IMG/VR virus record: IMGVR_UViG_3300032288_002199
Coordinates: 1 to 34,808 of that record
Length of the DNA: 34,808 nucleotides
Strand: one strand, 5' to 3'
Source: a virus
A program made the translations under genes and the position numbers. Positions within the stretch are counted from its first letter, which is position 1, and each line of letters starts with the position of its first letter. The notes beneath the pieces were generated by a model that saw only the letters and a program-made list of their open reading frames with translations, did not search any database and was not told the DNA's origin. Of the stretch, positions 6,457 to 13,869 are shown in pieces.

Positions 6457-6464
6457 TATTTATA
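6457..6464 (-). promoter_or_regulatory. Exact T4-type late promoter box at the start of a minus-strand gene
   Basis: The minus strand reads TATAAATA, identical to the T4 late consensus, then AAGC and the ATG at 6452. T4 late transcripts begin about six bases after this box, so the message would start at or next to the start codon. The following bases (ATAAATAAAGCATGGC) are identical to the start of gp25 at 13454-13469. Confidence 0.6.
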
Positions 6465-6524
6465 TCACTCATCATTACCTTCTTTTCTGAAGGATTTCTT
6501 ATAAGTAACGGTGTCCGCTTTGAT

Positions 6525-6971
6525 TTAAAGACCTAGTTCCTTCTCGGTCATAATCATAAACTTCCAACCGTGTTCTTGACAGAAGATATCTGCTGCTTTC
6601 CACTTCTCCTGATTGACCACATAGGTTGCTGCTTCTTGTAGGTACTTTCTTGTCTTCTTCTTCTGCACTGGTTGTTTCGTCTGTGCCAGAGGCTTCACTT
6701 CAATAATGTAGGTCATCACCAGACCGTTTTTTTGCCTCATTTTGGCAATAAAATCTGGAAAATAACGGTGAACCCTGTTGTCTATGGGTGACCGGTACGG
6801 TATGTAAAGTTCTTCAGACCCCCACCAGATTACATCAGGATGTTCATCTAACCACTTCATAACACGCCGTTCCCATGAGGAACGATAGATGATGTTGTTT
6901 GCATCACCTTTGTATTTTGTTGGATTGGTCGGTTTAAACCAACCCTTATAGGTTTTATTGCCGAATGTCAT
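6525..6971 (-). CDS. gp4: Head completion protein, T4 gp4 family (PD-(D/E)xK nuclease-like)
   Basis: 148 residues (T4 gp4 about 150). Landmarks are IIYRSSWERRVMKWLDEHPD, IWWGSEELYIPYRSP, HRYFPDF and IIEVKPL. Glu34 (SSWE), Asp73 (FPDF) and Glu91-x-Lys93 (EVK) line up as the acid and Asp...Glu-x-Lys pattern of the PD-(D/E)xK endonuclease superfamily, which the gp4 family resembles. In T4 gp4 acts in the head after DNA packaging, before tail joining. It is the first gene of the leftward group; its start codon (6969-6971) abuts, and shares one base with, the plus-strand late promoter of gp48. A 72-base gap separates it from the next gene. Confidence 0.85.
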   Translation of the reverse strand: MTFGNKTYKGWFKPTNPTKYKGDANNIIYRSSWERRVMKWLDEHPDVIWWGSEELYIPYRSPIDNRVHRYFPDFIAKMRQKNGLVMTYIIEVKPLAQTKQPVQKKKTRKYLQEAATYVVNQEKWKAADIFCQEHGWKFMIMTEKELGL

Positions 6972-6978
6972 ATAAATA
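6971..6978 (+). promoter_or_regulatory. Exact T4-type late promoter for the gp48-to-baseplate operon
   Basis: TATAAATA matches the T4 late consensus at all eight positions. It lies 26 bases before the gp48 ATG, leaving room for a short leader with a Shine-Dalgarno (TAGGAA). It heads the long rightward run of baseplate genes and sits in the 33-base gap between the divergent gp4 and gp48 genes. Confidence 0.82.
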
Positions 6979-7004
6979 TCCAGTCAACTTTCATAGGAAT
7001 TTCG

Positions 7005-8237
7005 ATGGGTCTGTTCAACTTAGGTGATATCTCTTTTAACGGTGGTTCTGGTCCATCAACAGGTGCTTTGGCTGGAACACAATACGGTCAAAATACTTAT
7101 AGATTCCCTTCCGATTTAGGTGCATCAGATAAGGCGCATTATATACTTATCAACATCAATGAACAAATCAGAACAAATTTTGCTGCTAATCCTGGTGTTG
7201 GTACACCTACAGTATTCAGTAATCAAGCTGCTGTGAAGGCGCAAGTTGGTGATACACTAACAACTCAAGTGGCTTCAGATGTTAGTGCTGCATTGTTAGG
7301 TTCTGCTGTAGGACTATTTCAAAAATTAACAGGTTCTTCTTTAGTTAGTTCATTAACTTCTGCTGCAACAGCCGGAGTAGGTTTAGCGTGGTATCAAAAT
7401 TCTGTAACTGACCCTAATATTGGTGTTAGAACAATAAGAAGAACAGCTGACACTATCGCATTGTATATGCCTAACAGTTTGTCATTTAGTTATGCACAAG
7501 GTTATAGTGAATTGAAACCCGGTGGAACTGCAACTCAAGGTGTTCTGTCTGGATTGTCATCAATAAGTAATGCTTGGAAAGATAGTCCAAATTCAGAAGT
7601 TGCTGCTATGTTTGCTCAAGGTTCACCGTTCCTTCAAGCAGCAATTGCGTCACAATTTGGTGATGTGGGTAAAATTCTTTTTACTGCTGCTTCAGGTGGT
7701 AAAGTTCAGAACCCAATGCTTGAAATTCTTTACAGTTCTCCAGAATTTAGAACATTTAAGTTTGACTTTTTGATGTTTCCAAGAAGTGAGAAGGAAGCAG
7801 AAGAAGTTCAAAAAATTATTGATAGACTAAGATTTGCACAAGCGCCAGAGTTGGTGCAAGGTAGTGGTGGATTCTTTATGTACCCACCATCAGAATTTGA
7901 TATCAGTTTCTACTATAACGGAACGGTAAATCCAAACATACCAAAAATTTCAACCTGCGTGTTGACTAACATTGATACTGATTATACACCAAATGGTTTT
8001 TCTGCTTATGAAAGCTATAATGATCCAACACCAAGAATCGGTAGAACAGGTATGCCCGTTGGTATTCGTATGTCACTAACATTTAAAGAGACCGAGTACC
8101 TAACAAAAAATAATCCACTAATTGATGGTGGTACAGGTGTTAATCCTAAATTTAACAGTAGTTACTCATCAGCATTAGATGCCGCAACAAGTGGAAATTA
8201 TGATGCTTCTGCTGGCGGCGGAAGAGGAGCTTCCTAA
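7005..8237 (+). CDS. gp48: gp48-like baseplate tail-tube cap
   Basis: 410 residues (T4 gp48 is 364). The N-terminal part has YRFPSDLGASDKAHYILINI, matching the 'YRYP.dlg..dk.Hyi.i.i' opening seen for gp48-type proteins of T4-like phages. A hydrophobic Ala/Gly/Ser-rich middle follows, then LEILYSSPEFRTFKFDFLMF and PRSEKEAEEVQKIIDRLRFA. These last elements are the conserved tube-like fold shared by gp48 and gp54. gp48 caps the hub and, with gp54, templates the first tube ring. It is the first gene after the late promoter and is two bases from gp53, so translation is probably coupled. A Gly/Ala/Ser-rich C-terminus looks disordered. Confidence 0.78.
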   Translation: MGLFNLGDISFNGGSGPSTGALAGTQYGQNTYRFPSDLGASDKAHYILININEQIRTNFAANPGVGTPTVFSNQAAVKAQVGDTLTTQVASDVSAALLGSAVGLFQKLTGSSLVSSLTSAATAGVGLAWYQNSVTDPNIGVRTIRRTADTIALYMPNSLSFSYAQGYSELKPGGTATQGVLSGLSSISNAWKDSPNSEVAAMFAQGSPFLQAAIASQFGDVGKILFTAASGGKVQNPMLEILYSSPEFRTFKFDFLMFPRSEKEAEEVQKIIDRLRFAQAPELVQGSGGFFMYPPSEFDISFYYNGTVNPNIPKISTCVLTNIDTDYTPNGFSAYESYNDPTPRIGRTGMPVGIRMSLTFKETEYLTKNNPLIDGGTGVNPKFNSSYSSALDAATSGNYDASAGGGRGAS

Positions 8238-8239
8238 TC

Positions 8240-8878
8240 ATGTCACAATATTTTGGAAAATTTCCCAACACAATCTATAGTTTAGAAGATAAAATTAATG
8301 GTGTTGATACCGTAACTAACATCACCTCTAGATTTTCTCTTGAACAATCTTTCAAAGAGAATACTTCTGTATATGAAAAATACAATATACAAGATAGTGA
8401 TACTCCAGAAATTATAGCTGCCAAACTTTACGGTTCATCAGAACGACATTGGTTGGTTCTTGCGATGAACGATATTGTTGATACGCAGTATGATTGGCCA
8501 CTTGACTATAGAACATTTATCAAATATGTGACAGACAAGTATAGTGCAAATGCTTCAGTTGGACAAACTGGATTAGAATGGGCACAAGGTCATACACAAT
8601 CATATATTTTAGTTGAAACAAGAACTACTGTAGGTTCTAAAGATTCAAGTGTAAGTCGTGTTATTGTTGATGCAAATACCTACGCAAACACTGCTACTAG
8701 CACATCAACTGTAACTTTAAAAGATAACAATCAAGTAAAGATAGTAATATCAAAAGAAACTCAATCATATTATGATTATGAAAATGAAGAAAATGAAAAC
8801 AAGAGACAGATAAAACTTTTGAAAAAAGAATTTGCATACGCACTTGAACAAGAATTGTTAGAAGTTTTCAATAGATGA
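8240..8878 (+). CDS. gp53: gp53 baseplate wedge protein
   Basis: 212 residues (T4 gp53 is 196). The central motif AAKLYGSSERHWLVLAMNDI followed by YDWPL corresponds to T4 gp53 'AnaIYGnpqlYWvLLmcND...yyGW'. The C-terminal half contains an Asn/Glu-rich helix (YENEENENKRQIKLL) similar in position to the C-terminal helix of T4 gp53. gp53 joins neighbouring wedges into the closed baseplate around the hub. The stop overlaps the next start as ATGA, a coupling arrangement. A Ser/Thr-rich stretch around residues 125-160 is extra compared with T4. Confidence 0.85.
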   Translation: MSQYFGKFPNTIYSLEDKINGVDTVTNITSRFSLEQSFKENTSVYEKYNIQDSDTPEIIAAKLYGSSERHWLVLAMNDIVDTQYDWPLDYRTFIKYVTDKYSANASVGQTGLEWAQGHTQSYILVETRTTVGSKDSSVSRVIVDANTYANTATSTSTVTLKDNNQVKIVISKETQSYYDYENEENENKRQIKLLKKEFAYALEQELLEVFNR

Positions 8879-10206
8879 GTATCAATATCTCACAATCAAC
8901 TCAGTTTAAGATAAGAAATTTAAAACTTATCACAAAATTGGGAATTCAAGAAATTGGTGGCATTTATCAAGAACTGAACATTTACGATAGTATGTTCATG
9001 CCTTGTATGCGTGGTGACATACTGATTCAAGATGCAATTGGTTTGGCTTCAAAATTGACACTTGATGGTAGTGAATACATTACTATGGAAATTAGTAAGT
9101 CAGATGAACCTGCTAACTCGGCAACTGTTATAAACAAAACATTTCGAATTTACAAGTTAGGCAACAGGTCAAATCTAAACCAAAACTCTGAATTGTATAT
9201 ACTCTACTTCATATCAGAAGAGATGATATACTCAATGCAGAAAAAACTTAACCAATCGTTCAAAGGTATCTATAGTCAAATTGCAAAAAAAATATTGAAT
9301 GATATTTTAAAAGTACCTGTAAATAAAATTGGTATCGTTGATGAAACAAAAGGTATACACACCGTAATTATTCCAAATTTATCACCTTTTGACACTTTAG
9401 AGTGGTTAATAAAAAGGTCTGTTAGTAATGAAAATTTACCAAATCTGTTTTTCTTTGAAAACAAATATGGTTATAACTTTGTGTCACTATCAACACTTGT
9501 AAAATTACCAGTTACAACAAACATAAATTTTGAACCTAAGAATATTGGTACTTTGAAGGGTGAAGAATTCTATGGTGCAAGAGATATGTCATTAAATTCT
9601 CAATTTGATTTGATGGAAAATATATCAAACGGTGTTTATGCTGGTAAATTTATTGGTATTGATCCTTTGACAAGAAAAGTAACAACTTCAAAGATTGACT
9701 ACTTGCAAACATATTCTAGAGCTGACGGACATTTAAATAAAAATCCAAACTTTACTTCTGGTAAAAATAGAGAAGATAAAGATTCTGCACAAATGTATGA
9801 TTCAAAAGTTTCATTATATGCTTTTGAAACTACAAGAGATGCATCCAGTTGGATACAAAAAAACGAAGTGCAGACTGGTAAGATTATTGATGATACACAC
9901 TCATATGTTTTTCAGAGAGCACCAATACTTACTAACTTGATGCAGACAACAATTCACTTAAATGTTCCAGGTAACTTTGCATTTACATCAGGTACAGTTG
10001 TTAATTTAAAAATGCCATCAAGAGCAGTAAAAACAAATACCGACAGCGTAGACAACACTTTAAATGGTAAATATATAATTACAGCAGCAAGACATATAAT
10101 TAAAGGTGATATACACGAAACTGTGATAGAAGTTGTAACTGATTCAACAAATAAACCATTTACAGTCAATCAAACAAGTGATGTGCAGAAAGCTGTTAAA
10201 CGATGA
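8875..10206 (+). CDS. gp27: Baseplate hub protein, gp27-like
   Basis: 443 residues (T4 gp27 is 391). The early part reads IQEIGGIYQELNIYDSMFMP then CMRGDILIQDA and is followed by a second beta-domain (FRIYKLGNRSNLNQ) and LSPFDTLEWLIKRSVSNENL with FFFENKYGYNFVSL. The arrangement 'start strands, then a domain with W.i.ra......fffe....gy.F.s' is that of gp27/gpD-type hub proteins, which form the trimeric ring joining tube and spike. The next gene encodes a gp5-type OB domain that binds this ring in T4, which supports the call. Sequence resemblance to T4 gp27 itself is weak. Its end overlaps the OB-fold gene as ATGA. Confidence 0.68.
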   Translation: MSINISQSTQFKIRNLKLITKLGIQEIGGIYQELNIYDSMFMPCMRGDILIQDAIGLASKLTLDGSEYITMEISKSDEPANSATVINKTFRIYKLGNRSNLNQNSELYILYFISEEMIYSMQKKLNQSFKGIYSQIAKKILNDILKVPVNKIGIVDETKGIHTVIIPNLSPFDTLEWLIKRSVSNENLPNLFFFENKYGYNFVSLSTLVKLPVTTNINFEPKNIGTLKGEEFYGARDMSLNSQFDLMENISNGVYAGKFIGIDPLTRKVTTSKIDYLQTYSRADGHLNKNPNFTSGKNREDKDSAQMYDSKVSLYAFETTRDASSWIQKNEVQTGKIIDDTHSYVFQRAPILTNLMQTTIHLNVPGNFAFTSGTVVNLKMPSRAVKTNTDSVDNTLNGKYIITAARHIIKGDIHETVIEVVTDSTNKPFTVNQTSDVQKAVKR

Positions 10207-10499
10207 ACACAAATTTTATAGGAAAAAACGGATTTATCTGGTGGATCGGCGTAATAGAAAATCGTGTTGATCCACTTGCTGTTGGTCGTTGTAAAGTGAG
10301 AATCTTTGGATGGCATAATGAAAATCCAACAATTCTACCTACAGAAGATTTACCATGGGCACAAGCAATGATACCTTTAAATGATTCAAAACATTTTTCT
10401 TCACCTAGAGTGGGCGATTGGGTTGTTGGATTTTTTATGGATGGTGAACAAGCACAATTGCCTGTTATGATGGGTGTTTTACCTGGATTGAAGGCATAA
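10203..10499 (+). CDS. Stand-alone gp5 OB-fold domain (hub-spike adaptor)
   Basis: 98 residues. GFIWWIGVIENRVDPLAVGR, CKVRIFGWHNENPTILP, LPWAQAMIPLND and RVGDWVVGFFMDGEQAQLPV give the full strand order of the gp5 N-terminal OB fold: 'W.G.Ve.r.DP...Gr..vRi.G' then 'lPWa....p' then 'vGdwV..fF.dg....P...G'. In T4 this is only the first domain of gp5, followed in the same chain by lysozyme and the beta-helix. Here the chain stops after Gly-Leu-Lys-Ala, and the later parts are in other genes. It is coupled to the gp27-like gene by an ATGA overlap. It should sit under the hub ring as a trimer. Confidence 0.82.
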   Translation: MNTNFIGKNGFIWWIGVIENRVDPLAVGRCKVRIFGWHNENPTILPTEDLPWAQAMIPLNDSKHFSSPRVGDWVVGFFMDGEQAQLPVMMGVLPGLKA

Positions 10500-10509
10500 G
10501 GAAAAATAA

Positions 10510-11727
10510 ATGGCTGATCCAACTATACAAGAAGTTCAAACAGATGCTCTGTCACAAGTACCAGGAGTAGTGAGTCAAGCTGCAGCAGATAAGGCTGTTT
10601 CAGACAAGCAAGCAGAAATTGAAGGTTATAGAAAATTGCTTGCTGAACCTGGTCGAACTACACAAGAAATAGCTAATTTAAATGGATTGCTAGATACTGC
10701 AATTACTTCTTACAAACAACTAGCTACAGCTTCAGGTTTAAGTGATTCTGTCATTCAAAATTTTATAGACGGTAGAGACCCTGCATTAGGAGGTATAGGA
10801 GCAATAACAACCGAGCGCGCCATCACAGTTGAAAGTAGAGAAGTAAATCCACCTACTTGCGCTGATGCACCACAATCTGGACAACCATCAAATGTTCCTG
10901 GTACTTGTTACGGTAACACACCTTCAATCATCACTCTTACAAACAACAACAGAGAACACGTTTGCGATTTTATTCTTGAAATAAAAAAGAATTTTGAATT
11001 AGGAAAATATATCAAGGCCGTTGCAAATGTAATACGAGAAGCTCTTAAGTGGATTCTAAAACAAATATCTTTTGGTGACCCATCTGGAGAGATAACAAAA
11101 ATAGCTAATCTATTAAGAAGTTATGCAGCAGAATTAAGAAGAATTCAAAAAGAAGTTATAAAACCAATTATTGAATTTGAAAAAGTTGTTCTAGCGTATG
11201 TTACAAAACTTCGTGCTATCATTCAATGGGTATTAAGTTTACCAGTTATATTAGCAAAGTTACTTGCTGGTTGTTTGTATCGTTTATTGAAATTGATTGC
11301 AAGTATTTTTGTAGATTTATGGAAACAAGCAACAACAGGTTTAGTTGATGAAGTTAATGCTGAAAAATTAGCAGCAGATGAAGCTGCAGGCATCATGGGA
11401 CCAACAGCAGATTTTAATGTGTTAGTTGATGCTGCTAAAGATGCTGTTTCAGCTACAGGTGATATTATAAGTGCAACTTCTCAAGCAGTAGCATTAGCTG
11501 TTGCAATTCCTACATCATTAACAGTTGGACTGTTAGTTCCAGTTACAAAGGCAGAATTAGATGCTGCAAACAATACTATAAAGGCATACAATACGGCAAA
11601 TCCTGCTATTGGTGAAATAACAGATTCTGTAACTTTAGGTGGGACAAATAAATTGGCAAGTTGGGGAGCTCCTACTACCGCAGAGACAACTGCATACATT
11701 GCACGAGCTATTAAACCTGCATTCTGA
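10510..11727 (+). CDS. Helical virion protein lying between the two gp5 parts, function not recognised
   Basis: 405 residues. The N-terminal 80 residues are charged and helical; 100-150 holds Cys117, Cys133 and Cys152 in a Pro-rich segment (NPPTCADAPQSGQPSNVPGT); residues about 225-272 are strongly hydrophobic helices (YVTKLRAIIQWVLSLPVILA, then LLAGCLYRLLKLIASIFVDL); 300-345 is another Ala/Val-rich stretch. No lysozyme signature is visible, although in T4 the lysozyme domain of gp5 would occupy this position. Hydrophobic helices in a spike-region protein could suggest an ejected, membrane-inserting component, but this is inference. A Shine-Dalgarno (AAGGA) precedes the ATG, 10 bases after the OB gene. 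I recall unnamed structural proteins at this place in T4-like cyanophages. Confidence 0.7.
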   Translation: MADPTIQEVQTDALSQVPGVVSQAAADKAVSDKQAEIEGYRKLLAEPGRTTQEIANLNGLLDTAITSYKQLATASGLSDSVIQNFIDGRDPALGGIGAITTERAITVESREVNPPTCADAPQSGQPSNVPGTCYGNTPSIITLTNNNREHVCDFILEIKKNFELGKYIKAVANVIREALKWILKQISFGDPSGEITKIANLLRSYAAELRRIQKEVIKPIIEFEKVVLAYVTKLRAIIQWVLSLPVILAKLLAGCLYRLLKLIASIFVDLWKQATTGLVDEVNAEKLAADEAAGIMGPTADFNVLVDAAKDAVSATGDIISATSQAVALAVAIPTSLTVGLLVPVTKAELDAANNTIKAYNTANPAIGEITDSVTLGGTNKLASWGAPTTAETTAYIARAIKPAF

Positions 11728-11736
11728 AAGTAAATT

Positions 11737-12621
11737 ATGGCAATCTATTCATTAAACACTATACCAAATCTTGACATTGACTCTGGTTGGACAGAGCCAG
11801 AATCTGCCTCAAACGCAAATTTTAAACCGCTTTATCCATATAATGATGCAAAGCAGACCGAGTCTGGTCATTTATTTGAAATGGATGATACACCTGATAG
11901 AGAAAGAATTCGTCTACAACACGGAAAGAAACTAACATTTCTTGAGATGCATCCAAACGGTGACCAGGTACATAAAGTATTCGGTGATGATTATGAAATA
12001 ACAATTAAAGACAAGTTTGTTCGCGTTAAAGGTAAGTGTACCATTGAAGTTTTAGGTGATTACAATTTAAAAGTTAATGGTGACTACAACCTGCAAGTTA
12101 ACGGTGACTACAATTTGCAGGTTGCTGGAAAAACAAATGTTAGGTCTGCTGACGATATAAATTTGTCAAGTGATAATGATATTCAGATTGCTGCTTCTGA
12201 AGATGAATTAAAATTTGGAGCAATAAGACTATCAGCATATAGAGAAGTGTTTATCTCTTCAGAACTTAATGTATCTGGATCTGGATGGATTGGTGGTGCA
12301 TTAACTGTTGAAACAAGACTTGATGCAAAAGTTGGTGTAAGTGCAGGGCATTTTGGTTTTGTTTCTGTAGATGGTGGTTTATCATTAGGTGTTCCTGTTG
12401 CAGTTCCTGGAACAGTTATAGCTACTAAAAGTGGTCTTTTTGGTTTTAGTGTAACAACACCATTTCTAACTTCAATTGTCAGCACAAACATACTAGGTAC
12501 TTCTGTAGGATTTTATGATTTACTAAATTGGGCAATTGAATACTCGACACATTTTCACCTCAACTCGGGTGGTATTGGCGCTAGTGGTATGACAACAAAC
12601 CAACCTATGCAGACCTGTTAA
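11737..12621 (+). CDS. gp5: gp5 C-terminal-type beta-helix spike protein with metal-binding tip motif
   Basis: 294 residues. The first third contains GHLFEMDDTPDRERIRLQHG and KKLTFLEMHPNGD, the usual lead-in to gp5/VgrG-type beta-helices. Residues about 97-131 are octapeptide repeats of the form V-x-G-x-x-x-x-x (VNGDYNLQ repeated), as in the T4 gp5 C-terminal prism. The C-terminus has an HFH pair (272-274); HxH pairs hold an iron ion at the needle tip of other myophage spikes (P2 gpV, phi92 gp138). So this gene should encode the membrane-piercing needle without the lysozyme domain that T4 gp5 carries. The start is an ATG nine bases past the previous stop with a weak Shine-Dalgarno (GAAAG). 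Confidence 0.83.
   Translation: MAIYSLNTIPNLDIDSGWTEPESASNANFKPLYPYNDAKQTESGHLFEMDDTPDRERIRLQHGKKLTFLEMHPNGDQVHKVFGDDYEITIKDKFVRVKGKCTIEVLGDYNLKVNGDYNLQVNGDYNLQVAGKTNVRSADDINLSSDNDIQIAASEDELKFGAIRLSAYREVFISSELNVSGSGWIGGALTVETRLDAKVGVSAGHFGFVSVDGGLSLGVPVAVPGTVIATKSGLFGFSVTTPFLTSIVSTNILGTSVGFYDLLNWAIEYSTHFHLNSGGIGASGMTTNQPMQTC
12051..12126 (+). repeat. Tandem 24-base repeat in the spike gene
   Basis: About three consecutive 24-base units based on GGTGACTACAAYYTGCARGT each encode the octapeptide G-D-Y-N-L-x-V-N/A of the spike beta-helix. Differences between units are mostly at third codon positions, so the repeat is old enough to have drifted while the protein was kept. Such a repeat can change spike length by slippage. 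Confidence 0.8.
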
Positions 12622-12641
12622 TATATTATGGAGAAAAAATA

Positions 12642-13457
12642 ATGGCAAATTATGGAATTTACACAAGATTAGGTTACAATTTTGATGATACAAATTTAGG
12701 CATCATCAACTTATCAGATGAAGCAAAGGCTCATCTAAATTCGACACCTGATTTGATGAAGGATTGGCAGAAAAAAGATATTGCAGATAGTAACACCAGT
12801 GGATATGTAAAAAATCCTATGGCAGATTTATATTCTGCATTGTTTATTCATTGCAATACGATGTATAATATTGCAAACAATGACCCTGCAAACACTTGGA
12901 TAAGTTATGCCGCTGCAAACACTATCTTATCTAATACAAGTAGTTTGATGATTTCATTGAATTTGTTTAAGAGACATACTGATAATATTTCAGGTGTTGC
13001 GGATATGACACAAGGTGGTTCTATGACCTCTCAGTTTCCATACAAAAAAACTGCAATAGGTATTGGTAAACTATTGACTTATATCACTCACGAATCTGAT
13101 GGCATAATGAATGCTTCACCAATGTTGGGTCACTTCACCAGTTTTTTCATTCCTGATGAATTGGCGGCTAATAATGTTATACTTGCGGCTGACAATGTAA
13201 TAGTTAAGATTGCAGCTTCATCAGGTATTTGCAATTTGACTCCAGCGCAAGCAAATACTATTTCTACACATTTAACTAATGCAAACACTTTGATAGAAAC
13301 CAGAAGAAACCATGATATAAATTTCTTCAGAAATTCACTGGCCGTTATTGCAGACTACGGAAAAACACAAGAATTTTCTAACCTTGGAGAGGTTGAACAC
13401 AATCTGGCCAATAATTATATTGGCACCGACAAGTTACTCTCTAGAATTAACTCATAA
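12642..13457 (+). CDS. Virion structural protein, function not recognised
   Basis: 271 residues, no signal peptide and no clear membrane segment. Notable stretches are MANYGIYTRLGYNFDDTNLG, LFIHCNTMYNIANNDPANTW, GIGKLLTYITHESDGI and LGHFTSFFIPDELAANN. It is largely helical with a mid-region rich in Asn/Thr. It lies between the spike gene and gp25 on the late strand, where T4-like cyanophages carry unnamed structural proteins. A good Shine-Dalgarno (GGAGA) precedes the ATG. A baseplate hub-periphery or spike-associated role is suggested by position alone. Confidence 0.7.
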   Translation: MANYGIYTRLGYNFDDTNLGIINLSDEAKAHLNSTPDLMKDWQKKDIADSNTSGYVKNPMADLYSALFIHCNTMYNIANNDPANTWISYAAANTILSNTSSLMISLNLFKRHTDNISGVADMTQGGSMTSQFPYKKTAIGIGKLLTYITHESDGIMNASPMLGHFTSFFIPDELAANNVILAADNVIVKIAASSGICNLTPAQANTISTHLTNANTLIETRRNHDINFFRNSLAVIADYGKTQEFSNLGEVEHNLANNYIGTDKLLSRINS

Positions 13458-13460
13458 ATA
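13453..13460 (+). promoter_or_regulatory. Late-promoter-like box CATAAATA at the gp25 start
   Basis: CATAAATA matches the T4 late box at seven of eight positions. It overlaps the stop codon of the upstream gene (TAA at 13455-13457) and ends four bases before the gp25 ATG. A late transcript from it would begin at the start codon or just inside the gene. Confidence 0.45.
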
Positions 13461-13464
13461 AAGC

Positions 13465-13869
13465 ATGGCAACCGTAACCACAGACATAGTTAGAGAATTT
13501 AAAGACCTGGATCTGAATTTTAACATTCATCCGGTCAAAAAAGACATTAACCGAAACATCGGTCCAATGTCGGTTATCAATTCCGTGAAGAATTTGATAC
13601 TGACAAACCACTATGAGAAACCATTTCGACCAGAGATTGGCTCTAATGTCCGTAGATTGTTGTTTGAAAATCTTGATGTTGTTACTGCAACAACCATACG
13701 AAATGAAATACAGAGAATGATTGAGAACTACGAACCTAGGGCCAATATCATAAACCTTAAGGTTAATGCAGATTTCGATAACAATGGGTTCAAAGTTTAT
13801 ATGGAATTTTATATTGTGAATCAAACTTCGCCCGTCACAATTAATTTCTTCCTTGAACGGATTCGATAG
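13465..13869 (+). CDS. gp25: gp25 baseplate wedge protein (GPW/gp25 family)
   Basis: 134 residues (T4 gp25 is 132). VKKDINRNIGPMSVINSVKN, EKPFRPEIGSNVRRLLFENL and IENYEPRANI match the GPW/gp25 family in order. Glu90-Pro91-Arg92 is the family's most conserved 'EPR' motif, and the fold resembles lysozyme without acting as one. gp25 sits at the wedge core with gp6 and gp53 and nucleates sheath assembly. The ATG has no visible Shine-Dalgarno, and a late-promoter-like box ends four bases before it. Its TAG stop is directly followed by the gp6 ATG with no spacer. Confidence 0.93.
   Translation: MATVTTDIVREFKDLDLNFNIHPVKKDINRNIGPMSVINSVKNLILTNHYEKPFRPEIGSNVRRLLFENLDVVTATTIRNEIQRMIENYEPRANIINLKVNADFDNNGFKVYMEFYIVNQTSPVTINFFLERIR

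Noticed and set aside
8878-10206. Assignment of the hub gene to a gpD/VgrG fusion
   Set aside because: It ends before any OB fold, and a separate OB gene follows directly, so it is a gp27-type hub component only.
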